Assembly (NCBI GenBank): GCA_946480685.1
Contig: CAMLLI010000268.1
Location: forward strand, 1-6,434
Direction: 5' to 3'
Origin: an uncultured Flammeovirgaceae bacterium
GTDB taxonomy: Bacteria; Bacteroidota; Bacteroidia; Cytophagales; Cyclobacteriaceae
DNA length: 6,434 nucleotides
Shown: piece after piece, positions 1-6,251 of the stretch
How the letters are laid out: every line of letters begins with the position of its first letter
How positions within the stretch are numbered: position 1 is the first letter of the stretch
The notes under the pieces: model-generated
What the model was told of the DNA's origin: nothing
The model's input: the letters and a program-made list of their open reading frames with translations, nothing else
Database searches by the model: none
Made by a program: the position numbers and the translations under genes

Positions 1-819
1 ATACGTTGAACGTTTTTTAGACGAGCGATTTTCTTTCTTTAATTCCATGTAACGGGAAACACTCACGTTCACCAGTGCAAACATATCTCTCCGCTTACCG
101 GGTATATCGTATAGTGTTTGGTAAGCGTTAACACGTTGCATATATTCATCCGTACGCGGATCAAAGATTCCATAGTTCATCCGTAGATCGAGCGACATCA
201 TCCAGTCATCCGACACTTCCCAGTCAGAGCGAAATCCGAGCAAGGCAAACACCTGGTACGACTTGAAATCTTTTTTATCAGCTATAGTATATTTCGATAT
301 CGCAGGACTCACCACGCCATCGTAAACAATGGTATAGTCGGAGGGAAGTATAGGATAGACTTGTGTCGGGAACGTAAGTTTGGTTTCTTCGTGACTTACA
401 GTTTCTTTACCATTCATCAGGAATGCAAAACTTCCGCCAGCCGTGAGACTTAATTTAAAGAAGGCGAGATCAATGATATGAAGCTTCAGCGCGACCGGCA
501 GATTGATGTAACTGAGGTTTATCTTGCGTGTTCCTTGCTGTCCACCAACGGTATTTGTAACATAGAAGTTCTGCCCTATATTTACCAGGCCGGGGTTGAT
601 GAAGAAGCCATATCCTTCAAAGTCCAATCCGTAATTTAATGAGATCGGAGCAAATTTGATATCATACCGGTTTCTATAACGCGGGTCTTTGCTGATACCA
701 TCATCCCACGTATAGCTTGATGTCATTCCGGTGCCAATACCCAAATAAAGCGTGCGCGTTTGTGCGTGACTGAAAAAAATCGAAAACACTGCGATTAAAA
801 AAATAGAAAGCCGGATCAT
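1..819 (-). CDS. Outer-membrane beta-barrel protein, PorT-like family (C-terminus cut by window edge)
   Basis: The minus strand is open from the ATG at 819-817 through the window edge with no stop, giving 273 codons. Residues 1-20 (MIRLSIFLIAVFSIFFSHAQ) form a clear Sec signal peptide with the SHAQ end common in Bacteroidota exported proteins. The mature part alternates polar and hydrophobic or aromatic residues and is rich in Tyr, Phe and Gly, for example YLGIGTGMTSSY, FINPGLVNIGQNFYV, INLPVALKLH and FKLSLTAGGSFAFLM. This fits an eight-stranded outer-membrane barrel of the OMP_b-brl_2 (PorT-like) type, which usually has about 200-300 residues. The last visible residues (KKENRSSKKRSTY) are basic and low in complexity, so the true end is probably close. 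It is transcribed away from the LTA-synthase-like gene. Family assignment is by character rather than by a diagnostic motif, and the transported or bound partner is unknown. Confidence 0.75.
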   Translation of the reverse strand, partial: MIRLSIFLIAVFSIFFSHAQTRTLYLGIGTGMTSSYTWDDGISKDPRYRNRYDIKFAPISLNYGLDFEGYGFFINPGLVNIGQNFYVTNTVGGQQGTRKINLSYINLPVALKLHIIDLAFFKLSLTAGGSFAFLMNGKETVSHEETKLTFPTQVYPILPSDYTIVYDGVVSPAISKYTIADKKDFKSYQVFALLGFRSDWEVSDDWMMSLDLRMNYGIFDPRTDEYMQRVNAYQTLYDIPGKRRDMFALVNVSVSRYMELKKENRSSKKRSTY

Positions 820-952
820 TACAATACTTCACGGTTTAGCTACAGGCGGCAAAATAAGCAATTAATGCAGTAGGTTTAATTTTAAGCGGTGCCATGTGAT
901 AATTATGTCAAAATTGTATTAAATCGCACTCCTTGTTACTCAAAAAGGGGAT
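820..952. promoter_or_regulatory. Divergent intergenic region between the barrel gene and the LTA-synthase-like gene
   Basis: This 133-bp AT-rich spacer must hold the start signals of both divergent genes. On the plus strand, 900-907 (taattatg) matches seven of eight positions of the Bacteroidota -7 element TAnnTTTG (positions 871-878, taggttta, also match seven of eight). On the minus strand, the complement of 850-857 (ttattttg) also matches seven of eight. No convincing TTG -33 box sits at the usual spacing for any of them, so no single promoter can be chosen. A purine run at 942-950 (aaaaaGGGG) lies only 2 nt before the ATG at 953, too close for a normal Shine-Dalgarno. Confidence 0.3.
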
Positions 953-2914
953 ATGCAGAACTACTTTCAAGGCCTGAAACTTCGCGGAAATATCTATATA
1001 GTGTTGGTGCTCCGATTACTGCTGGCCATGCTGTTGTATACCCTCTGCCGATTGGGTTTCTACCTGTTCAATAAAAGTTATTTTACCGATATCACAGGCG
1101 ATGATCTGCTGCGCATCTTCGTTGGAGGACTTCGCTTCGATCTCTCCGCTGTCCTCTATACCAATGCGCTGGTTATCCTGCTAAGTATAATTCCGTTGCA
1201 GGTGCGTTTTCATCAGGTGTATCAGCGTATAGTGATGTGGTTGTTTTTCATTTTTAATGGCATAGCGCTGGCAGCAAACGTTTCTGACTTTATATACTTC
1301 CGGTTTACCGGCAGGCGCACTACGGCCGATGTGTTTAAACAGTTTGAAAATGAACAGAACATGAGCAGCCTCTGGTTGAGTTTTCTGCTGGACTACTGGT
1401 ATGCCGTTGTATGCTGGATCGCCCTTATTGCGTTGATGGTTTGGCTATACCGGTGCATCAAACTGCAAGGCCCGATGATAAAGAATAAAATTGTTTTTTA
1501 TGTCGGTGGACTCTTAATGATGCTGCCTGTTATATACCTGGTGATAGGAGGGCTGCGCGGTGGTTTTGCGCATAGTACACGTCCTATAACGTTGAGTAAT
1601 GCCGGCGAGTATGTAAAAGATCCGAAGGCAATAAGCATTGTGCTCAATACACCGTTTGCTTTACTGCGCACATTTGGTAAAACCAAAATACAAAAAGCAA
1701 CTTACTTTGCAGACGAACAGCAGCTTTCAAAAGTATATACACCTGTACATATACCGGTTGATACGGTTGCATTCAGACCCGACAACGTAGTGGTAATTAT
1801 ACTGGAAAGTTTCTCGAAAGAGTTCTTCGGTGTATTCAATAAAGAAAAAGAGAATGGCGCCTATAAAGGATATACTCCATTCCTTGATTCACTCACACAA
1901 CACAGTCTTACGTTTCAATATTCATTTGCCAACGGTCGTAAATCCATTGATGGTTTACCTTCGGTGATCAGCAGTATACCTTCACTTGGACTTCCTTATT
2001 TTTTGTCTCCGTATTCCGGCAATAAGATAAACAGCCTTGCTTCGTTGTTAAAGCCTCAGGGCTATCACACTTCGTTCTTTCATGGTGCTCCTAATGGGTC
2101 GATGGGCTTCCAGGCATTTATGAACCTGGCCGGTGTTGATCAATACTATGGCATGACCGAGTATGCTAATGACAATGACTCTGATGGCATGTGGGGTATA
2201 TGGGATGACAAATTCTTTAACTTCTATGCCGATAAGCTGAATGAATTTCAACAGCCCTTCATGAGTTCGATCTTTTCGGTATCATCACACCATCCGTTTA
2301 AAGTGCCGCAGGAGTTTGAAGGTAAATTTAAAGGCGGTCCGCTCGTGATTCATAAATGTATCGAGTATACCGATTACTCGTTGAAGAAATTCTTCGAGAA
2401 AGCTTCGAAGATGCCATGGTATAAGAATACACTATTTGTAATTACGGCTGATCACACGTCATCTGAGATACAGTTTGATGAATCGCGTACAGCCTGGGGA
2501 TTCTACTCGGTACCGGTGATCTTCTTTACACCTGATCATAGTCTGAAAGGATATTCTGATCAGTTGGTACAGCAGATCGATATTATGCCCTCGGTGTTAG
2601 GACACCTGCATTTCAGTAGCCCATACGTTGCGTTCGGCCGCGATATATTTCGCGAGAACTCAGTACCTGCAGCCTTCAATTACAAAGACAATGTATACCA
2701 GCTTCTGGAAGGCGATTACCTGATTCAGTTTGACGGAGCCAAAACAGTGGCGCTATATAATTTCAAAACTGATAAGATGTTAACGAAAGATGTTAAAGAC
2801 GAACAGCTGGAAGTAAAGAATGGGATGGAGGAGAAGATCAAGGCTGTCATTCAGCAGTATAATAACAGACTTGTGGAAGACCGGTTTACTGTTAAAGAGA
2901 TGGCTACTCCCTAG
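953..2914 (+). CDS. LTA synthase family membrane phosphoglycerol/phospho-group transferase (alkaline phosphatase/sulfatase fold)
   Basis: This 653-residue protein has the LtaS/OpgB architecture. Five hydrophobic segments (about residues 13-38, 55-82, 92-111, 145-166 and 179-199) precede a soluble domain outside the inner membrane (about 270-600). Visible active-site motifs are NVVVIILESFSKE (metal-ligand Glu285), NGRKSIDGLPS (nucleophile position Ser331), the WGIWDDKFF region (Trp414), SSHHPF (His446) and ITADH (Asp500-His501). These align by eye with Glu255, Thr300, His416 and Asp475-His476 of S. aureus LtaS. The putative nucleophile is Ser rather than Thr, and there is no CxPxR formylglycine motif, so it is not a classical sulfatase. 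Gram-negative relatives move phosphoglycerol or similar head groups onto envelope glycans; the substrate here is unknown. An in-frame stop at 920-922 makes 953 the first ATG. It is probably a monocistron or the first gene before AlkB (126-bp gap). Confidence 0.88.
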   Translation: MQNYFQGLKLRGNIYIVLVLRLLLAMLLYTLCRLGFYLFNKSYFTDITGDDLLRIFVGGLRFDLSAVLYTNALVILLSIIPLQVRFHQVYQRIVMWLFFIFNGIALAANVSDFIYFRFTGRRTTADVFKQFENEQNMSSLWLSFLLDYWYAVVCWIALIALMVWLYRCIKLQGPMIKNKIVFYVGGLLMMLPVIYLVIGGLRGGFAHSTRPITLSNAGEYVKDPKAISIVLNTPFALLRTFGKTKIQKATYFADEQQLSKVYTPVHIPVDTVAFRPDNVVVIILESFSKEFFGVFNKEKENGAYKGYTPFLDSLTQHSLTFQYSFANGRKSIDGLPSVISSIPSLGLPYFLSPYSGNKINSLASLLKPQGYHTSFFHGAPNGSMGFQAFMNLAGVDQYYGMTEYANDNDSDGMWGIWDDKFFNFYADKLNEFQQPFMSSIFSVSSHHPFKVPQEFEGKFKGGPLVIHKCIEYTDYSLKKFFEKASKMPWYKNTLFVITADHTSSEIQFDESRTAWGFYSVPVIFFTPDHSLKGYSDQLVQQIDIMPSVLGHLHFSSPYVAFGRDIFRENSVPAAFNYKDNVYQLLEGDYLIQFDGAKTVALYNFKTDKMLTKDVKDEQLEVKNGMEEKIKAVIQQYNNRLVEDRFTVKEMATP

Positions 2915-2980
2915 GCAGTAAACGAATCAAGTCTATAACATCCCCGTATCTCTTAGATTTTCCAACGTCTAAATATCTAC

Positions 2981-2999
2981 GCACTTTGATGACAAGTGC
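2981..2999. promoter_or_regulatory. Perfect 6-bp inverted repeat (GCACTT-N7-AAGTGC) upstream of the AlkB gene
   Basis: GCACTT at 2981-2986 is exactly complementary to AAGTGC at 2994-2999, with a 7-nt spacer. The repeat lies 41 nt before the chosen AlkB start at 3041 and overlaps the alternative GTG at 2996. No T run follows, so it does not look like an intrinsic terminator for the upstream gene. It could be a small operator or an mRNA hairpin, but a 6-bp palindrome can arise by chance. Confidence 0.25.
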
Positions 3000-3040
3000 A
3001 CAGGCATTGTTGTTTAACGGGCAAGGACAAAGTATATCAC

Positions 3041-3616
3041 ATGGAGTCGCTATTTCCGATAGGGCCGGTGCTGCCGGAAGGTTTCAGTTATTTTCCGGAT
3101 TATCTGACATCACAAGAAGAAGAGATGTTGGTGAACGCGATTGGTGAACACGAGCTTCATACTTTTATGTTTCAGGGATATGAAGCAAAAAGAAAAGTAG
3201 CAAGCTTTGGTTATGACTATAATTTCTCCAACAGAAGTCTCACGAAGGGGAAAGATATACCCGAAGCTTTTCAACCGCTGATAATGCGTATCGCCAGACA
3301 GCTTTCTATTGAGTCGCAGCATTTCGCGGAGCTGTTACTAACGGAATACCCGGCCGGCGCCGTTATAAACTGGCATCGGGATGCTTTTCCGTTTGAGCTC
3401 ATTGCAGGTGTATCGCTGTTATCAGACTGTATATTTCGTCTCCGTCCACACGATAAAATGAAACAGGGCAGACGTTCCATCATTTCGATTCCGGTTCGAA
3501 GGCGTTCGCTCTATATTATTCAAGGCACGGCACGAAGCGAGTGGGAGCACAGTATTTTGCCCGTTAACACAACACGATATTCCATTACCCTGCGAACATT
3601 AAAAACCGATATATAG
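3041..3616 (+). CDS. AlkB-type 2-oxoglutarate/Fe(II)-dependent dioxygenase
   Basis: This 191-residue protein belongs to the AlkB-like dioxygenases, which oxidatively remove alkyl groups from nucleic-acid bases using Fe(II), O2 and 2-oxoglutarate. The double-stranded beta-helix signature is complete: HxD iron ligands in NWHRDAFPF (His112, Asp114), distal iron ligand in EWEHSI (His170), and the RxxxxxR pair in RYSITLRTL (Arg179, Arg185) for 2-oxoglutarate and substrate. TEYPAGAVINWH before the HxD is typical of the bacterial AlkB group. The open frame can be extended to a GTG at 2996, but those 15 residues (MHRHCCLTGKDKVYH) do not look like family sequence and follow an in-frame TGA at 2990-2992, so the ATG at 3041 is preferred. 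The gene lies 126 bp after the LTA-synthase-like gene and converges on the GT-C gene. No alkylation-response regulator or ada gene is adjacent. Substrate (DNA, RNA or protein) cannot be decided from sequence. Confidence 0.88.
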   Translation: MESLFPIGPVLPEGFSYFPDYLTSQEEEMLVNAIGEHELHTFMFQGYEAKRKVASFGYDYNFSNRSLTKGKDIPEAFQPLIMRIARQLSIESQHFAELLLTEYPAGAVINWHRDAFPFELIAGVSLLSDCIFRLRPHDKMKQGRRSIISIPVRRRSLYIIQGTARSEWEHSILPVNTTRYSITLRTLKTDI

Positions 3617-3646
3617 TCTGGAGCAAAAATCTGTATTCAGGTGTGG
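3617..3646. other. Convergent 30-bp spacer without a recognisable terminator
   Basis: The AlkB gene (plus) and the GT-C gene (minus) meet tail to tail here. I found no stable GC-rich hairpin with a T run in either direction, unlike the clear terminator after the SDR gene. Transcripts may overlap at their 3' ends. Confidence 0.4.
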
Positions 3647-5299
3647 TTATTCAATAGCCAGCACATAAAAATATTTAAGCTGCGATGCCCGGCTCTTCGG
3701 ATCAAGAAAGCTTCCTTTCGGTTTTGATACGCGATAATTATATACCTGTTTGGTAATGGAGTAACGAATGCCACATCGGTCGAGTTCGGCTTTGCCGTTC
3801 GCTCCGGTGCAGATCCATATCGGGTGCTTGATCGTTGTGAGCTTTTGTACCGGTATATCTGCAAGCAGGGATGCTGAATAAAAATCAAGACTGTTGCTGC
3901 GTTCGTAATCTTCCAAATAATATAGTCTGCTGCGATCGATGTGCAATTGAAGTATATCTTTGGCCAGGGGCTCACCAGCCTGGTATGCCAGCAACTGTGG
4001 ATAGAAATGAAAACTGAGCAGCGTATTACAAAACAGTGCCATGCAAATGGACAGCATGACTACGCGTTGCTGCACGGTTGCTTCCTGCTGAAAGTGGAAA
4101 TATAGTATACCCGGTAACAGCAAGAGCGGTATAACGAGGAAATTCTGTAGCGGAAAGATCCACATCATGAGCATAGTCATGCCAATCAAAAGTATACCAG
4201 CCTGAATAATCTGTGTGATGAACAGATCACGTTGTTGTCGCCTGCGAAGCGAACTCGTAAGATACCCGGCCAGCAATATTGAAAACAACGGTAACAGTAT
4301 ATTCAGGTAATGCGGCAGTTTAAAATTGGAAGCTGAGATGATGATGAAAATAATCGTGACGGTACCGAACGTGATGAACTCGCGTTGTGAGCTATAGCGG
4401 AATTTTTTGCGAATGAATTTTTTAAGCCGCTTCCAATACGCTGCAATGGTAAGCAAGCTCCACGGTATAAATGCCCAGAGAAATGTATGCAGGAAGAAGA
4501 ACGGATCGCCCTGTGCGACCGCTCCGAATTTTTCACCCGCCAGTCGTTCAGTGTTTTGTGACCACAGTATGAATCGCACTCCGGATATAGCTGATTGACC
4601 GTGGATAATTTTTTCAGGATGAAGATCAAACTGTATATAGTAACAGTATAGCACAGGACTAATCAGTATCAACACCAATACCGGTAACAACATCCATCTC
4701 CACTGCAGCAAAGTTGTCCAGTTGCGTTCATATAGTATATGGATAGCAACGGCTATGCCGGGCATCGCGATGCCAATCATGCCTTTGGTTGAAAATCCGC
4801 AGGCCAGTCCAACACCTGCCAGTACCAGGTTGTTCCATCGTAACGTTCTGGTAAAGGCTATGAGTTGCCAGATCGAAAATATGATAGACGATGTTAAGAT
4901 GGCATCCATGCGAACATCGTGGTTCGCTAGTATAAATGAAAAGGAGGTGGCGAGTATAAATGCGGCCAGTCTTCCGGTCTCTTTGGAATACAGTAATTTT
5001 CCAAGCCTGTATGTAGCGTAGATGCCGAGTATGCTGAAAAGGAGGGAAGGAAATTTATACGCAAAGGAGTTTACCCCAAAGATGTGATAGGACCATGCAG
5101 CCAGCCAGAAATGTAAGTGCGGCTTGTCAAGATAGTCACGGCCCTGATCGATCAGTGAGGCATAATCACCCGTACGGAACATGTGTAACGCGATGTTGGC
5201 ATGATGCGCTGCATCGTTATCCATGAGTGGAATGAACAATCCGCGGAGATAAATGACACCCAACAACGCACCGGCTAACAGATAAAATTTCTTCGACAT
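3647..5299 (-). CDS. ArnT/PMT-like GT-C glycosyltransferase (integral membrane, polyprenyl-phosphate-sugar donor)
   Basis: This 550-residue polytopic protein has the size and motif order of ArnT-like (GT83) and PMT-like (GT39) transferases, which move a sugar from an undecaprenyl-phosphate carrier to an envelope acceptor on the periplasmic face. The first loop carries MDNDAAHHANIALHM (acidic Asp27/Asp29), matching the DEARYAEIAREM-type catalytic loop. It is followed by DYLDKPHLHFWL (family DKPPLYYWL), DVRMDAILT (about 128-136) and SNFKLPHYLNILLPLF (about 324-339; family SKLPHYxLPxYP). About 12-13 hydrophobic segments run from residue 6 to 433, then a soluble tail of about 115 residues, probably periplasmic as in ArnT. 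The frame can be opened at a TTG (5308), but the ATG at 5299 three codons later is the better start; an in-frame stop lies at 5339-5341. It is divergent from the DprE2-like SDR. Lipid A, another glycan or a protein could be the acceptor. Confidence 0.87.
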   Translation of the reverse strand: MSKKFYLLAGALLGVIYLRGLFIPLMDNDAAHHANIALHMFRTGDYASLIDQGRDYLDKPHLHFWLAAWSYHIFGVNSFAYKFPSLLFSILGIYATYRLGKLLYSKETGRLAAFILATSFSFILANHDVRMDAILTSSIIFSIWQLIAFTRTLRWNNLVLAGVGLACGFSTKGMIGIAMPGIAVAIHILYERNWTTLLQWRWMLLPVLVLILISPVLYCYYIQFDLHPEKIIHGQSAISGVRFILWSQNTERLAGEKFGAVAQGDPFFFLHTFLWAFIPWSLLTIAAYWKRLKKFIRKKFRYSSQREFITFGTVTIIFIIISASNFKLPHYLNILLPLFSILLAGYLTSSLRRRQQRDLFITQIIQAGILLIGMTMLMMWIFPLQNFLVIPLLLLPGILYFHFQQEATVQQRVVMLSICMALFCNTLLSFHFYPQLLAYQAGEPLAKDILQLHIDRSRLYYLEDYERSNSLDFYSASLLADIPVQKLTTIKHPIWICTGANGKAELDRCGIRYSITKQVYNYRVSKPKGSFLDPKSRASQLKYFYVLAIE

Positions 5300-5385
5300 T
5301 CGTTTCAAATAAGGATGCGTTAAAATAGTGTTCAGGTATTAAGCAAGTATTGTTAAAATGTGAAGTCATTGAAGCTGTGTATATG

Positions 5386-5399
5386 CCGGATACCGGATA
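5386..5399. repeat. Tandem 7-bp repeat CCGGATA x2 within an imperfect palindrome
   Basis: Positions 5386-5392 and 5393-5399 are both CCGGATA, back to back. Including the flanks (5381-5400), the same stretch folds as ATAT-(G bulge)-CCGG, loop ATA, CCGG-ATAT. It ends 5 bp upstream of the candidate -7 element, where a regulator could touch RNA polymerase. Whether it is a binding site is inference. Confidence 0.4.
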
Positions 5400-5404
5400 T
5401 TTAG

Positions 5405-5412
5405 TATGTTTG
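5405..5412 (+). promoter_or_regulatory. Candidate -7 promoter element (TAnnTTTG) of the SDR gene
   Basis: The octamer tatgtttg matches TAnnTTTG at every fixed position. It lies in the only non-coding stretch upstream of the SDR gene and in the right orientation. The missing -33 box lowers confidence, and an 8-mer with six fixed bases can appear by chance. Confidence 0.35.
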
Positions 5413-5488
5413 AAAGATCTTGTTGCTGCGATGAACAGCAGGGTATATGGAATCGTTTTCATCGCGAAAGACCTAATCAACAACAAAA

Positions 5489-6220
5489 GTGTCATACGTT
5501 TTAATCTTGGGAGCTACCAGCGATGTAGCCGTTGCCTGTGCGCACGAGTTTGCCACAAATGGATATAATCTTTACCTGGCCGGCCGCGATACCGATACAC
5601 TCGGTATTATGGCGAATGATGCCGCGATCCGTCACCGTATAGAAGCAAAAGCATTGAAGTTTGATGCGCTTCAATCGGAAACACATCAGACGTTTTACGA
5701 TTCACTGAATCCGAAACCGGATGTTACGGTTTGTGTATTTGGGTTGCTGGGTGATCAGCAACGTTCGGAGCAGGATTGGACTGCATGCGAAAAAGTTATT
5801 CACTCGAATTATACCGGGGCAGTTTCCGTTTTGAATGCTGTAGCGAATAACTATGAAGCAAACAAGAAAGGTGTAATTGTCGGGGTAAGTTCAGTTGCTG
5901 GAGAGCGCGGCAGGCAGAGTAACTATATATATGGAAGTGCTAAAGCGGGGTTCACAGCGTATCTCTCCGGACTTCGAAACAGACTTACCAAGAGCAACGT
6001 TCATGTAGTAACGGTAAAACCAGGCTTCATTAACACCCGTATGACGGAAGGATTGAAGTTGCCCAAACCGTTAACGGCAGAACCGGAGCATCTGAGTAAG
6101 GCGATCTTTAAAGCTGTTAAGAAAAGAAAAGATGTGATCTATGTACTTCCGGTATGGAGACTGATCATGTTAATCATCCGTAACATACCGGAAGGTATAT
6201 TCAAGAAGTTAAAACTATAG
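5489..6220 (+). CDS. SDR-family oxidoreductase, DprE2-like (polyprenyl-phospho-keto-pentose reductase candidate)
   Basis: This 243-residue short-chain dehydrogenase starts at a GTG. An in-frame TAA at 5474-5476 excludes longer forms, and the next Met (residue 41) would delete the Rossmann motif. Visible motifs are the nucleotide-binding loop LGATSDVA (8-14), AGRD with Arg33 (suggesting NADPH), Asp59 in KFDAL, catalytic Asn107 in NYTG, Ser135 in VSSVAG, and YGSAK with Tyr148 and Lys152, then KPGFINTRM. A hydrophobic C-terminal stretch (about 218-233, PVWRLIMLIIRNIPE) may sit on the membrane. Overall pattern and length resemble DprE2, which reduces the 2-keto intermediate to decaprenyl-phospho-arabinose with its FAD oxidase partner DprE1. 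No DprE1 is visible here, so the exact substrate is uncertain and a general SDR role remains possible. It is divergent from the ArnT-like transferase, a plausible user of such a product. Confidence 0.85.
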   Translation: MSYVLILGATSDVAVACAHEFATNGYNLYLAGRDTDTLGIMANDAAIRHRIEAKALKFDALQSETHQTFYDSLNPKPDVTVCVFGLLGDQQRSEQDWTACEKVIHSNYTGAVSVLNAVANNYEANKKGVIVGVSSVAGERGRQSNYIYGSAKAGFTAYLSGLRNRLTKSNVHVVTVKPGFINTRMTEGLKLPKPLTAEPEHLSKAIFKAVKKRKDVIYVLPVWRLIMLIIRNIPEGIFKKLKL

Positions 6221-6240
6221 CCTCAACAGCTATAGTTTTA
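6210..6240. terminator. Bidirectional intrinsic terminator-like hairpin overlapping the SDR stop codon
   Basis: Positions 6210-6221 pair perfectly with 6229-6240 (12 bp, arms TAAAACTATAGC and GCTATAGTTTTA) around a 7-nt loop. The plus-strand 3' arm ends in TTTTA, and the 5' A run gives an equivalent T run on the minus strand, so it could end both the SDR transcript and the oncoming yebC transcript. The SDR stop codon TAG (6218-6220) lies inside the 5' arm. The stem is AT-rich, so strength is uncertain. Confidence 0.7.
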
Positions 6241-6251
6241 TTGATTCTATA

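Larger units (their letters stand above)
5300..5488. promoter_or_regulatory. Divergent regulatory region between the GT-C gene and the SDR gene
   Basis: This 189-bp spacer must carry promoters for both divergent genes. The best element is tatgtttg at 5405-5412 on the plus strand, a perfect match to the Bacteroidota -7 consensus TAnnTTTG. It lies 77 nt before the SDR start and would give a leader of roughly 70 nt. A TTG -33 box at normal spacing is not seen; the nearest upstream TTG (5369-5371) is too far. No equally good element was found on the minus strand for the GT-C gene. Small open frames crossing the region overlap real genes and show no coding character. Confidence 0.45.

Noticed and set aside
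889..1074. Plus-strand 61-codon frame overlapping the start of the LTA-synthase-like gene
   Set aside because: It overlaps the well-supported gene at 953 in another frame and encodes no hydrophobic leader or motif. A leader peptide could not be supported.
953..2914. Classical sulfatase assignment
   Set aside because: There is no CxPxR/SxPxR formylglycine motif, and the five N-terminal membrane segments fit the LTA synthase family instead.
2953..2972. TTAGA...TCTAA inverted repeat and TAGATTTT promoter-like octamer after the LTA-synthase-like gene
   Set aside because: The 5-bp AT stem with a 10-nt loop is too weak for a terminator, and the octamer misses the final G of TAnnTTTG and lacks a -33 box.
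3637..3975. Minus-strand open frame of 112 codons overlapping the end of the GT-C gene
   Set aside because: It lies almost wholly inside the GT-C coding region in a different frame on the same strand and shows no recognisable motif.
5350..5568. Plus-strand open frame of 72 codons across the divergent spacer into the SDR gene
   Set aside because: It runs 80 nt into the SDR gene in another frame, ends in a Cys/Arg-rich shadow sequence and has no family-like character. The spacer part is better explained as regulatory DNA.
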